Below are positions 41,274-49,802 of a stretch of DNA of 64,000 nt, one piece after another. The translations under genes were made by a program, and so were the position numbers. The notes below the pieces were generated by a model. It saw only the letters and a program-made list of their open reading frames with translations, had not been told where the DNA came from and did no database searches. Origin of the DNA: Bifidobacterium ruminantium DSM 6489 (GTDB lineage Bacteria; Actinomycetota; Actinomycetes; Actinomycetales; Bifidobacteriaceae); the NCBI RefSeq assembly GCF_000770925.1, contig NZ_JDTK01000006.1:1-64000 (forward strand), read 5' to 3'. How positions within the stretch are numbered: the first letter of the stretch is position 1; every line of letters begins with the position of its first letter.

Positions 41274-41411
41274 ATCTCATGTTGTGCGGGTACCATTGCC
41301 GACAAGGACAGCGGTTACGGCTCTGTCCACGTATGAATGAAGCAAAACGGCGGGGCGTGTGAGGGAGAGGTGCGTCGGCGCCGGTTATGAGGAAACGAAA
41401 AGGCATAGTAC

Positions 41412-42242
41412 ATGGAATTGAGGCAAGTGGCCCTCGAAGTGGCCCGTATCCTGCAGGATGCAGGCAAGCATGCGTTGAATGACCAGATGAATCCGCGTGA
41501 TCTGAAAAGCTTTGAAATGACGGGCGACCATCTGCATTTCACATCCGACATCGACAAGCGGCTGTCGCAGTTCATCAGCAACCGCATCACCTACGTGGAT
41601 GTGTTCGATGGATTCTGGCAGTTCCGTCCCGATGAGTGCCATCCGGGCGAACGCTACTGGTGCGTAGGCGGCATCGACGGTGCGATCAATTTCGTGCGCA
41701 GCATGCCGGAATGGACGATCACCGTTTCGCTGTTCGAATTCAATGACCAGTGCTCCGCCCAGCCCATTCTTTCGGTGGTGCATGCGCCGGCTCTGGGCCT
41801 GACGTATCTGGCGGTTCGCGGGGCGGGTGCCATCCGTATCCGCAGGACGCAGCTCGGCGACAAGCGTGAGAAGATCATGCCGTCCACCACTAAATCGCTC
41901 GACTACGCGGTGGTGAGCTTCGGTATGTCCCATGTGCCTGAGGAATCCAAACGCGCGCTCGATGTGGTGGCGCGCATAGCCGGGCGTCCGGCTGATATCA
42001 AGCGCGTCGGTCCGGCCTCGCTGGATCTGTGCAAGGTGGCGGATGGCACGTATGATGCGTATTTCGAGCCGCATCTGCACAAATGGGATGTGCCCGCGGT
42101 CTCCGCTGGCGCCGTCGTGGTCTGGGAGGCGCAGGGGCATTTGAGTCGGTGGAATGGCGATTTGGTCCATTGGCGTCAGGAAAACGATGTGCTTGCCACC
42201 AACGGTCTGATCACGGAGGATCTTCGCCGATATTTGGCATAG
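41412..42242 (+). CDS. Inositol-monophosphatase-like protein, probably pseudoenzyme
   Basis: A 276-residue protein with the IMPase fold. The second metal motif usually DPIDGTxNF reads GGIDGAINF (86-94): the first Asp and the Thr are lost but the second Asp remains. The GEE metal motif is also absent (the region reads [10 protein letters not shown]). The C-terminal Asp in KWDVPA (225-226) is kept. The hallmark active-site losses suggest it no longer hydrolyses phosphate, or does so in a different way. It lies between dop and pup in the same direction, 138 bases after dop, 95 before pup. Role in pupylation is unknown. Confidence 0.75.
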   Translation: MELRQVALEVARILQDAGKHALNDQMNPRDLKSFEMTGDHLHFTSDIDKRLSQFISNRITYVDVFDGFWQFRPDECHPGERYWCVGGIDGAINFVRSMPEWTITVSLFEFNDQCSAQPILSVVHAPALGLTYLAVRGAGAIRIRRTQLGDKREKIMPSTTKSLDYAVVSFGMSHVPEESKRALDVVARIAGRPADIKRVGPASLDLCKVADGTYDAYFEPHLHKWDVPAVSAGAVVVWEAQGHLSRWNGDLVHWRQENDVLATNGLITEDLRRYLA

Positions 42243-42337
42243 GAACGGTTGTTCGCCCCGCATCTGGGATAAGGTGTGGGGCGGTATCATATCCGCTACG
42301 GGATCCCATGGGGATTCCCTCGGAGGAAGGAAGGGTC

Positions 42338-42529
42338 ATGCCTCAGGAGTTCAAGCAGCAGCAATCCGTCGAACAAGACAGGAACGAGGACGAGGCCGCA
42401 GTGCGGACCGGCGCCCAGATCGATGGAACGGTCGATGCGTTGGACGCGGTGCTGGACGACATCGAATCAGTGCTTGAATCCAATGCTGAGGAGTACGTGG
42501 GCAGCTTCGTGCAGAAAGGCGGCGAGTGA
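42338..42529 (+). CDS. pup: Prokaryotic ubiquitin-like protein Pup
   Basis: A 63-residue largely disordered acidic protein. The C-terminal half ([31 protein letters not shown]) matches Pup. It ends Gly-Gly-Glu, the ligation-competent form, so no deamidation is needed before PafA joins it to lysines. The N-terminal half is Gln/Glu rich. A strong Shine-Dalgarno GGAGGAAGGAAGGG precedes ATG 42338. Its stop overlaps the start of pafA. Confidence 0.96.
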   Translation: MPQEFKQQQSVEQDRNEDEAAVRTGAQIDGTVDALDAVLDDIESVLESNAEEYVGSFVQKGGE

Positions 42530-43995
42530 TGCCGCAACTGCGGGACAGCGGTAATCATTCCACGACCCCGTTAGGCGGACGGACTCTGAACGAGGTTCGT
42601 TCCTTCGCCCGTATCTTCGGCGTTGAAACCGAATACGGCGTCAGTGTGACCGGTGCGGATCGGGCATGCGATGCCAGCCAGACGGCGATGATGATGTTCC
42701 AGCCCATCGTTGCCAAGGCGAGATCGACCAACACGTATATCGAGAACGGTTCACGGCTGTATCTCGATGTCGGCTCGCATCCCGAATACGCGACCGCGGA
42801 AGCCTGTGACCCCATGGACGCCTTGGCACTGGACGTTGCCGGAGAACAGGTGATGCACGACCTTGCCTTGGGCGCGCAGCGCAGGCTCCGTGCCACACAT
42901 GGCGCCGGATCCACGATTCACGTGTTCAAGAACAACGTGGATTCTGCCGGACATTCCTTCGGATGCCACGAGAACTATCTGGTACGCAGGTTTGTGCCAT
43001 TGCAGACGATAGAGCATGAGCTTCTGCCGTTTCTGATCACCCGTCAGCTGTTCACCGGCGCCGGGCGCATGGGGGAGAGCGGATTCCAGATCACGCAGCG
43101 AGCTGATTTTCTTGACGAGGCCGTCTCCTCCGCCACCACCCGTTCGCGTCCGATGGTCAACACGCGTGACGAGCCGCACGCCGATCCGGACGCGTTCCGG
43201 CGACTGCATGTGATTATCGGTGATTCGAATCGCTCCCAGTGGGCCACGATGATGAAGCTCGCCACCACGCATCTGGTGCTGTGCGTCATCGAACAGGCCG
43301 GTAGGGAGGATCGTGAATCCGGGTTCGGGCGTTTCGCCTTCGCCGACGCCAGCGCGGCCAACCATGCGGTCAGCCGTGACCTGTCGGGTGTGAATGCCTC
43401 CTTTGATATGGCTGATGGCACCGTATTGCATGGTGGCGCAGTGGCGGTTCAGGAGCGTTATCTCGAAGCGGTGGAACGCTTCGTCGAGAAACATCCGCAG
43501 GTGGTGGCCTCGTTGCCCCGTACGGATGTGCGCGAAGTGATTAGGCAATGGAGGGATGTTGTGCAGGCATTCCGTTCCGGGACGAGCGCGATGTTTGCCG
43601 ACCGGATTGATTGGATGTGCAAGCGGCGTCTGTTCGAGGCGCTTCGCAGACGCGGCGCCGACGGGATTTCCCGAGACAAGCTGGAGCAGCTGGACATGGA
43701 TTACCATGATGTCGCCAACGGAACGCTGTATGTCTCGTTGTGCCGTCGTGGCGCCATGCGACAGCTGGTGGATGAGGAGCGTGCGCGGGAAGCTCGCTCG
43801 ATGCCTCCCGCCGATACCCGGGCCGCGTTGCGTGGACGGTTCATCCAGCTGGCCGAATCGCGGGACGCGCGGTATTCCTGCGATTGGACTCGGTTGTCGC
43901 TGACCGCGCCGGAACGGATGGAGATGACGCTGATTGACCCGTTCGACGCTAGTCCATCCGATCAGTTCCGCGCGATGCTGGAGGCCATGGAGTAG
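42529..43995 (+). CDS. pafA: Pup-protein ligase
   Basis: A 488-residue ligase that uses ATP to attach the Pup C-terminal Glu to substrate lysines. The signature FGVETEYGVSVTG (about 28-40) holds the catalytic Glu-Glu region; HPEYATAEACDPMDALALD, and STIHVFKNNVDSAGHSFGCHENY follow. The ~27-residue extension before the conserved domain is not conserved. The ATG overlaps the pup stop (TGATG), giving translational coupling of ligase to modifier. Confidence 0.95.
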   Translation: MPQLRDSGNHSTTPLGGRTLNEVRSFARIFGVETEYGVSVTGADRACDASQTAMMMFQPIVAKARSTNTYIENGSRLYLDVGSHPEYATAEACDPMDALALDVAGEQVMHDLALGAQRRLRATHGAGSTIHVFKNNVDSAGHSFGCHENYLVRRFVPLQTIEHELLPFLITRQLFTGAGRMGESGFQITQRADFLDEAVSSATTRSRPMVNTRDEPHADPDAFRRLHVIIGDSNRSQWATMMKLATTHLVLCVIEQAGREDRESGFGRFAFADASAANHAVSRDLSGVNASFDMADGTVLHGGAVAVQERYLEAVERFVEKHPQVVASLPRTDVREVIRQWRDVVQAFRSGTSAMFADRIDWMCKRRLFEALRRRGADGISRDKLEQLDMDYHDVANGTLYVSLCRRGAMRQLVDEERAREARSMPPADTRAALRGRFIQLAESRDARYSCDWTRLSLTAPERMEMTLIDPFDASPSDQFRAMLEAME

Positions 43996-44022
43996 GGGTC
44001 TGCGTCGTGCCTGGCTTGGATG

Positions 44023-44823
44023 TCAGGCTTCACCCCTGTACTTGGCCATCATTTGCGATTGCAGTTGCTGTGCACTTGGCGGCGTCCAGGTGATGGCGTC
44101 GGCACCTGCCTCGATGGTGGCGAGGATGCTGTCCTCGCGTCCGCCGCCGGATGCCAGAATCGGAATTTCGGGATGATGTGCGCGGATGCTGGCCACGACT
44201 TGCGCGGTTCTTGCGCCCGCTGCCACGTTGATGATGGCCGCGCCGGCAAGGATCTTGCATTCGGTGATTTCATCATCCTCGGTAACGGTGGCGATGACGG
44301 GAATATCCACCATCGACATGGTTGTCTCGATGGTTTCCGACGGAGCCGGGGCGTTGATGACCACGCCGGCCGCGCCCTGCATCTCGGCCACCATGGCCAG
44401 TTCCGCCACGCGCGGACCGGTTGTCGTGCCGCCGCCCACGCCAACGAACAACGGCATCTGCGCCACGGTGAGCAACGCCTGAGTGATCACTGGCTCTCCG
44501 GTGAACGGATACACCGCGAGTATGGCATTGGCATTGGTATTGCGGATGATGACCGCATCGGTGGTGTAAGCGAACGATTTGAGCGTATGCCCTTTGACGG
44601 TGATGCCGCCGCAACGCTGGGTTATGATCTCCGGAACTCTGGCGTTGGGGGATGTGAGTCTTCCCTCGACCCTGGCGGTGCCGTAGGTGCTACGTGACAC
44701 GTGCGGCACAGACGAATGCTGCTCCACCGCGATCGACGAGCTCGGAGTGAACAGCGAACGCTTGTTGAGGCGGATGAGATCCGGATCGTCCGCATTGGCA
44801 TCGGTTTTCTGTTCGGCACTCAT
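44023..44823 (-). CDS. TIM-barrel-like protein of unknown function
   Basis: A 266-residue protein. The C-terminal half has alternating strand-helix structure with TIM-barrel-type features: VPVIATVTEDDE-like, AGAAIINVAAGARTAQVVAS and ILASGGGREDSILATIEAGADAITW (about 221-245), which resembles a phosphate-binding GGG-loop followed by a helix. GTTTTGPRVAELAMVAEMQGAAGVVI precedes it. Such sequences are often labelled hydrolase; I see no catalytic motif that supports a reaction. Its start overlaps the stop of the upstream small gene by 4 bases. Converges with pafA. Confidence 0.6.
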   Translation of the reverse strand: MSAEQKTDANADDPDLIRLNKRSLFTPSSSIAVEQHSSVPHVSRSTYGTARVEGRLTSPNARVPEIITQRCGGITVKGHTLKSFAYTTDAVIIRNTNANAILAVYPFTGEPVITQALLTVAQMPLFVGVGGGTTTGPRVAELAMVAEMQGAAGVVINAPAPSETIETTMSMVDIPVIATVTEDDEITECKILAGAAIINVAAGARTAQVVASIRAHHPEIPILASGGGREDSILATIEAGADAITWTPPSAQQLQSQMMAKYRGEA

Positions 44824-45176
44824 TCCCGCACCTCCGTGTCCGTATGGTTCAGCATGAGGAATTCATGAATGGCTTTGCGGCGTTCGGTGATTTCCTCATC
44901 CAGAACTTTGGTATCGGTGTTGTCGATGATACGCTGCAACAGTTCGCTGAGGGTGGAAAGCTCTTTCTCATCCAGGCAGTCGAGCATATGGATGTTTGCG
45001 TCATGCACCTTCGGCATCTGCTGGAGCGGTGCTCCACGTCGGGCTGCCTCGACGTTCCTCACGCGTGTGGTCGCCCTTGAGACGGTTTGGGCACGCGTGG
45101 CCTTGAGTTTGGTATGAAGGAGCAGGATATTGAGTTTGTGGATTTCGTCTATGATGCGCTTCCGTTGGTCGACCAT
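44820..45176 (-). CDS. Small helical protein, possibly MarR-related
   Basis: A 118-residue, mostly helical and charged protein. The block MLDCLDEKELSTLSELLQRIIDN (about 63-85) resembles the C-terminal dimerisation helices of MarR-type regulators, but no winged-helix DNA-binding motif can be pointed to. A leader ATAGCGCACGGT upstream is shared with hup. It is translationally coupled (ATGA) to the TIM-barrel-like gene, which suggests a shared function. Confidence 0.55.
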   Translation of the reverse strand: MVDQRKRIIDEIHKLNILLLHTKLKATRAQTVSRATTRVRNVEAARRGAPLQQMPKVHDANIHMLDCLDEKELSTLSELLQRIIDNTDTKVLDEEITERRKAIHEFLMLNHTDTEVRE

Positions 45177-45214
45177 GGCAATCCCCCGTCTATCTAGTCA
45201 TGCTGTCCAATATC

Positions 45215-45226
45215 ATAGCGCACGGT
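45215..45226 (-). promoter_or_regulatory. Promoter-proximal 12-mer shared with hup
   Basis: ATAGCGCACGGT, also at 45666-45677 upstream of hup. On the minus strand both create a TATGAT/TATCAT -10-like hexamer directly after CCGTGCGC, upstream of genes on that strand. Shared regulation is a guess. Confidence 0.35.
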
Positions 45227-45261
45227 ATGAAAAGGGATTGGATTGCGGAAGCTCCAGTGGG

Positions 45262-45303
45262 CAATGGAAAACCCCAACCATCCGTGGCTGGGGTTTCCCA
45301 TTG
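45262..45303 (-). terminator. Terminator after hup
   Basis: Near-perfect stem (AAACCCCA..CCA with TGG..TGGGGTTT) of about 18 bp and loop CGGA, 20 bases after the hup stop. Followed on the minus strand by TTCCATTG. Confidence 0.8.
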
Positions 45304-45323
45304 GATCTGTGTGGGTTCGGCGA

Positions 45324-45605
45324 CTACTTGGTGACAGCCTTCTTCAGCAGGGAGCCGGCGGAAATACGGACACCGTAGGTTGCCGGAATCTCGATGGTCT
45401 CGCCGGTGCGCGGGTTGCGGCCGGTACGAGCCGCACGCTTAACGCGCTCAGCGGAGAACAGACCGGTCAGCTTCAGGCCTTCGCCGGACTGCATTGCCTC
45501 GACGAACACGTCCTGGAAAGCGTTCACTGCCGCTTCAGCCTGAGCCTTGGTCAGGTTGGACTTCTGAGCAATCTTCGAGACGAGATCAGACTTGTTGTAT
45601 GCCAT
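45324..45605 (-). CDS. hup: HU family DNA-binding protein
   Basis: A 93-residue nucleoid protein that bends DNA without sequence specificity. It has the helical N terminus (KSDLVSKIAQKSNLTKAQAEAAVNAFQDVF) and the beta-arm signature GLFSAERVKRAARTGRNPRTGETIEIPAT (about 49-77). It is the standard bacterial HU length, with no C-terminal extension. AGGATGC precedes ATG 45605. Confidence 0.96.
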   Translation of the reverse strand: MAYNKSDLVSKIAQKSNLTKAQAEAAVNAFQDVFVEAMQSGEGLKLTGLFSAERVKRAARTGRNPRTGETIEIPATYGVRISAGSLLKKAVTK

Positions 45606-45665
45606 AAAGCATCCTTCTTGAGTCAGGGGATATTCCGCTTATGAACATCCACGTTCACTGTAATG

Positions 45666-45677
45666 ATAGCGCACGGT
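45666..45677 (-). promoter_or_regulatory. Possible hup promoter element
   Basis: Second copy of the 12-mer ATAGCGCACGGT, 61-72 bases upstream of the hup start. The minus strand reads TATCAT as a candidate -10. The 155-base hup-flippase gap otherwise shows nothing. Confidence 0.35.
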
Positions 45678-45760
45678 TGCGCCAAAAATGCCATTTTCCA
45701 AGGGTTTGGGGCACATTGATCCTGTTCTAGGGGTAGAAATCGTGTTGACGGGGGTATTGG

Positions 45761-48253
45761 TCAGATCAAATTGTGCCTGTCAAGCCATTTCATGGCCAGC
45801 GCGCCCATCGGAATTCGCAGCCAGTAGAAGGCGATTCGATAGACGAGAGTAGCGGAGACGGCGATGGTGGAGGGGATGCCTACGGCGGTGAAGGCCACCG
45901 AAAGCGCCGCCTCGACCGCGCCAAGGCCGCCCGGCGTCGGCACTGCCGATCCAAGTGTGTTGGCCAGCAGGAAGATGAACGTGGTCTCCACCGGATTGGT
46001 ATGGCATCCGAAGGCCATCAGTGCCATCCAGAAGCCCAATCCCGTGGCGATATTGAGCACCAGCGCACCCGCTATGCCGAAGGCCAGTTCCTTCGGACGG
46101 GACAGTATGTTGATGAGGCTGCGCGCATACGACTTGGCAAGGGGCAGGTATTTCTCCGTGACCATATGCCGTATTGGAGGAATGGCCATGGCTGCGGAAA
46201 GCGCCAATGCGACGATGGCGATCGCCAGAACCAACGTATTGGTGGGAATCATGCCGGACAACGTGTTGCGTCCGGTGAAGATGCCGATCGTCAGTAGCAA
46301 TATGACGGTAGTGCCGCCCTGCACCGCCCACACGGCGCTCATAATGGCGGTGGCGGTGGTGCTGCGGTAGCCGCTTTTACGCAGGAACTGTAGATTGACA
46401 AACGCGGGACCCACACCAGCCGGCATGGAGACCGCGGTGAAACCTGAAGCCATTTGGGAACAGTACAGACCGACCAGATTGCGTTTGTCGGGATCCATGA
46501 AACCGCCCAATGTCATGGCGGAGCCAAGCCAGGCCACAAGTCCGAAAAGCACGCATATCACGGCCATAGGAATATTGGCCTCCCTGACCGCCTTGATCAT
46601 CTCGGCCGGCTGGATTTGCGTGAACACCACATAGACGGCGATGACCAGCAACGCGATCGCGCCGAAAGATCGGAGACTGAAGCGGGACAGCGAGACCTTT
46701 TCCATGGAATCGGCGACTTCCTGCGGAGCGAGAGCTGCGATCCGCGAGCGGAGGCTGTTGAGCATGCGCTTGTCGCAGGTGGGCAAAGCCCGTGTTGCCG
46801 CGGGAACCGCGGCCTTCTGTATGAACGGAGCCAAGTCAATCAATTGATCGTCTCCCCAAGTCCTGCGTGCGCAGGCAATCGCACGGTCGATGCCGTTCAA
46901 TGCGCTGAGCAGAACCAGCAACTGCACCTTGTCCAGCGCGTAATTCGGGGGTGCGCTGCCGTAATCGCCATTCTGCCAACCGGCGATCACTGGTTGGCCG
47001 TCATCCAAGCGGGACAGCGTCTCGGGAGTGATGCGCCTGTGGGTGAAGCCGTGACGATGGGCTTTGGAAAGATATGTCATGAACATTTCCATGTCATGGT
47101 CGGACATGGTGTTCGGATTGCATTCCAATGGCATGTTTTCACGCTGGAACACAAGGATGGACGATTCCGCGGTGTCGCTGACGCCATAGACGGTCGGCGT
47201 GGGCAGCCCGGCGTTCGCCAAACCGAGAATCATGGCGTAATGGTGGTGGATGGTGTCGAACGAGGAACGATCGCGGCGCATGGAGACCCCGGTGAGCCTG
47301 ACCCATTGCCAGAGCTGGTTGAGATAACCGGGCGTGTGCGCCTGATTGTCGAGCACGGAGACGGTGTACTGGATGCCGTTGGAGTCGCTTGCGTCGTAGA
47401 TGCGTGAATTCTCGGTCAGATCGTCGTCGAGCGTTGTCTTCAGTACGCCCGATTCGACGCCGTTGCTATAGCGACGGGACAGAGAGACGACATCGATTCC
47501 GATGGCACGCAGCGCCTGAACCACTTGGTTGCCCCATGCGCCGTTGGTCTGGGTGCCGAGCATGAAACGAATCAGCATTCCCAGCGTGCGTCCCACGGCG
47601 AAGGACACCAATACGCCGGACAGCGAATTCCATGACAACACCACGAACAGCACTGTGACCGTGTACAGGATGTTCCATCCCCATTTGGCGCCTGAGCGGG
47701 TGCGGCGGGGTCCCGCGACCGTCAGGAACGCGGCCATTGCCGCATAGAAGTCGGGCAGCAGTCCGATGCCTACATCCGTGCCGTTGGACAACAACGCCCA
47801 GATTAGTGTGACGTTCCCTGAGCCGCTGATGAGCGCCGATACGCCCCATATCGTGGCGAAGCCAAGAATCAGTGCGAGTATGGAGATCACGCTCTGCAGC
47901 CATTCCCTAGCCACGAGCAGTTGGATGAGCACGCTGACGGTGATGAAGACGATGGCGAGCTGCTGCAGCAGCGACGTCGGCACGTCCATAAGCCAGCTGA
48001 CGGCGTGTCCGGCGGAACGCACGTCGGACTGCACGCCTGAGGCGGTGCCATGCAGATAGATGGAGAACAGAATCACTGCCACGCCGATGACCAACGCGAG
48101 AAGCGCGTGGAGCAGATCGGCGAAATCGCGGTTTCGTTTCGGCGGAGCGTCATCGATACGGGGGGCGTGTTTGCTGTTCAGGGAGACGTTGGACACTGTT
48201 GACCTGGCTTCGTAGAGGCGTGGACGAAATGCATTTGAGGGGTGCCATCCCAT
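45761..48253 (-). CDS. Flippase-like lysylphosphatidylglycerol-synthase TM-domain protein
   Basis: A membrane protein of about 830 residues. The N-terminal ~200 residues have roughly six hydrophobic segments. The middle (about 235-520) is soluble and kinase-like: TPTVYGVSD, a long helix region and HRHGFTHRRITPETLSRLDDGQPVIAGWQNGDYG. The C-terminal ~300 residues form the YbhN/AglD/MprF-type flippase domain (MASGFTAVSMPAGVGPAFVN, TPGGLGAVEAALSVAFTAVGIP). Lipid flipping in envelope synthesis is plausible. The start is uncertain: TTG 48292 lies inside an inverted repeat; ATG 48253 or GTG 48196 are alternatives. Confidence 0.7.
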   Translation of the reverse strand: MGWHPSNAFRPRLYEARSTVSNVSLNSKHAPRIDDAPPKRNRDFADLLHALLALVIGVAVILFSIYLHGTASGVQSDVRSAGHAVSWLMDVPTSLLQQLAIVFITVSVLIQLLVAREWLQSVISILALILGFATIWGVSALISGSGNVTLIWALLSNGTDVGIGLLPDFYAAMAAFLTVAGPRRTRSGAKWGWNILYTVTVLFVVLSWNSLSGVLVSFAVGRTLGMLIRFMLGTQTNGAWGNQVVQALRAIGIDVVSLSRRYSNGVESGVLKTTLDDDLTENSRIYDASDSNGIQYTVSVLDNQAHTPGYLNQLWQWVRLTGVSMRRDRSSFDTIHHHYAMILGLANAGLPTPTVYGVSDTAESSILVFQRENMPLECNPNTMSDHDMEMFMTYLSKAHRHGFTHRRITPETLSRLDDGQPVIAGWQNGDYGSAPPNYALDKVQLLVLLSALNGIDRAIACARRTWGDDQLIDLAPFIQKAAVPAATRALPTCDKRMLNSLRSRIAALAPQEVADSMEKVSLSRFSLRSFGAIALLVIAVYVVFTQIQPAEMIKAVREANIPMAVICVLFGLVAWLGSAMTLGGFMDPDKRNLVGLYCSQMASGFTAVSMPAGVGPAFVNLQFLRKSGYRSTTATAIMSAVWAVQGGTTVILLLTIGIFTGRNTLSGMIPTNTLVLAIAIVALALSAAMAIPPIRHMVTEKYLPLAKSYARSLINILSRPKELAFGIAGALVLNIATGLGFWMALMAFGCHTNPVETTFIFLLANTLGSAVPTPGGLGAVEAALSVAFTAVGIPSTIAVSATLVYRIAFYWLRIPMGALAMKWLDRHNLI

Positions 48254-48264
48254 CGTCGCTTTCG

Positions 48265-48303
48265 ATGATACGCCATCGGCGTCATGCGTCAATGGCGTAT
48301 CAT
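48265..48303. other. Inverted repeat between purB and the flippase-like gene
   Basis: Perfect 12 bp arms ATGATACGCCAT / ATGGCGTATCAT with a 15-base spacer. No T-run follows. It could be a weak purB terminator or an operator. Confidence 0.6.
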
Positions 48304-48320
48304 GCGACGACTTTCGTCGT

Positions 48321-49763
48321 TCAGCGATCGAAATCGACCAACCTGCTGGCCTCTCCCGTGTACGTGGCCGGAGTCAGCGCCTTGAGACGGGCCGCGGTTG
48401 TCTCGTCGAAGGACTGCTGATCGATGAACCGCTCGACGTCCTCCTTGGAGATCTCATGGCCGCGCATAAGCTCCTTGACCTTCTCGTACGGCTTGTCCAT
48501 GCCTGGCAGGCCGGCCAGCTCACAGGCGCGCATGGCGGTCTGAATCGGCTCGCCAAGCACCTCCCAATTGGAATCGAGTTCGGCTTGGATAGCGATGTCG
48601 TTCGGATGGATGGAGTTCAGGCCACCCATCAGGTTATTCAGCGCCAGCAGCGAATAGCCCAGCGCGGAGCCGATGTTGCGCTGCGTGGTGGAGTCGGTCA
48701 GATCGCGCTGCCAACGGGATTCCACCAATGTCGCCGACAGGGTATCCAGCAGCGAGCAGGAGATTTCGAAGTTGGCCTCGGCGTTCTCGAAACGGATCGG
48801 GTTGACCTTGTGAGGCATGGTGGAGGAGCCGGTCGCGCCCTTGACGGGCACCTGCGCGAACACGCCGCGGGAGATATACATCCACACATCCACGCACAGG
48901 TTGTGCAGAATACGGTTGGTGTGGCTGATGGTGCCGTACAGTTCGGCCTGCCAGTCATGCGATTCGATCTGCGTGGTCAGCGGATTCCAGGTCAATCCCA
49001 TGCGATTGGTGACGAACTCGCGGGAAACGGCCACCCAATCGACGTCGGGGCAAGCGGCCAGATGCGCGCCGAACGTGCCGGTGGCGCCATTGATCTTGCC
49101 GAGATACTCCTGCGCCTTGATTTTGTTGAGCTGACGGTTCAGACGGTACACATAGACCGCGAGTTCCTTGCCCAACGTGGTCGGCGTGGCGGGCTGGCCA
49201 TGGGTCAGTGACAGCATGGCCTTGTCGCGGTACGCGTCAGCCTTCTCAGCCAGATGATCGACGATGGCCTGCGCCGCGGGCAGCCACACGTTCTCCACGC
49301 CGTTTTTCACGCAGCGAGCGATGGACAGGTTGTTGATATCCTCCGACGTGCAGGCGAAATGCACAAGGGTCTTCAGACCGGTCAACTGGGTGTCGTGCCC
49401 CAACACATCGGCGGCCTTCTCCAGCTGCTCATCGATGTAGTATTCCACGGCCTTCACATCATGGTGGGTCGTGGCCTCGAACTCGGCATGACGTGCGATG
49501 CCTTCCGCCCCGAAATCTTCCGGAATGGAACGCAGATAAGCCTGCTCCTCATCGGTAAGCGGCTTGACGCCCGGAACGATGGTCTGGTTGCCGTTCCCAT
49601 CGAAGCCATTGGCGAGCAGAATCATCCACTCGACTTCGACGCGCATGCGCTCGCGGTTCAACGCCGGTTCGCTCATGTATTCGACAAGGGGAGCGGTCTG
49701 CTTGTGGTAGCGGCCGTCAAGAGGGGTCAGTGCGATTGCGGGGGAAATGTCAGTAAGCTTCAT
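48321..49763 (-). CDS. purB: Adenylosuccinate lyase
   Basis: A 480-residue fumarase/aspartase-superfamily lyase acting in both SAICAR and adenylosuccinate steps. N-terminal MKLTDISPAIALTPLDGRYHKQT, then CTSEDINNLS, LTHGQPATPTTLGKE and the signature TGSSTMPHKVNPIRFEN (about 290-306) are in order. Length matches the long E. coli-type form. Either ATG 49763 or ATG 49775 could start; neither has a strong Shine-Dalgarno. It lies away from the purLCT group. Confidence 0.97.
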   Translation of the reverse strand: MKLTDISPAIALTPLDGRYHKQTAPLVEYMSEPALNRERMRVEVEWMILLANGFDGNGNQTIVPGVKPLTDEEQAYLRSIPEDFGAEGIARHAEFEATTHHDVKAVEYYIDEQLEKAADVLGHDTQLTGLKTLVHFACTSEDINNLSIARCVKNGVENVWLPAAQAIVDHLAEKADAYRDKAMLSLTHGQPATPTTLGKELAVYVYRLNRQLNKIKAQEYLGKINGATGTFGAHLAACPDVDWVAVSREFVTNRMGLTWNPLTTQIESHDWQAELYGTISHTNRILHNLCVDVWMYISRGVFAQVPVKGATGSSTMPHKVNPIRFENAEANFEISCSLLDTLSATLVESRWQRDLTDSTTQRNIGSALGYSLLALNNLMGGLNSIHPNDIAIQAELDSNWEVLGEPIQTAMRACELAGLPGMDKPYEKVKELMRGHEISKEDVERFIDQQSFDETTAARLKALTPATYTGEASRLVDFDR

Positions 49764-49802
49764 AGACAACAGCATACGTTTAGCCGTGAACCACTGGAAT
49801 CG

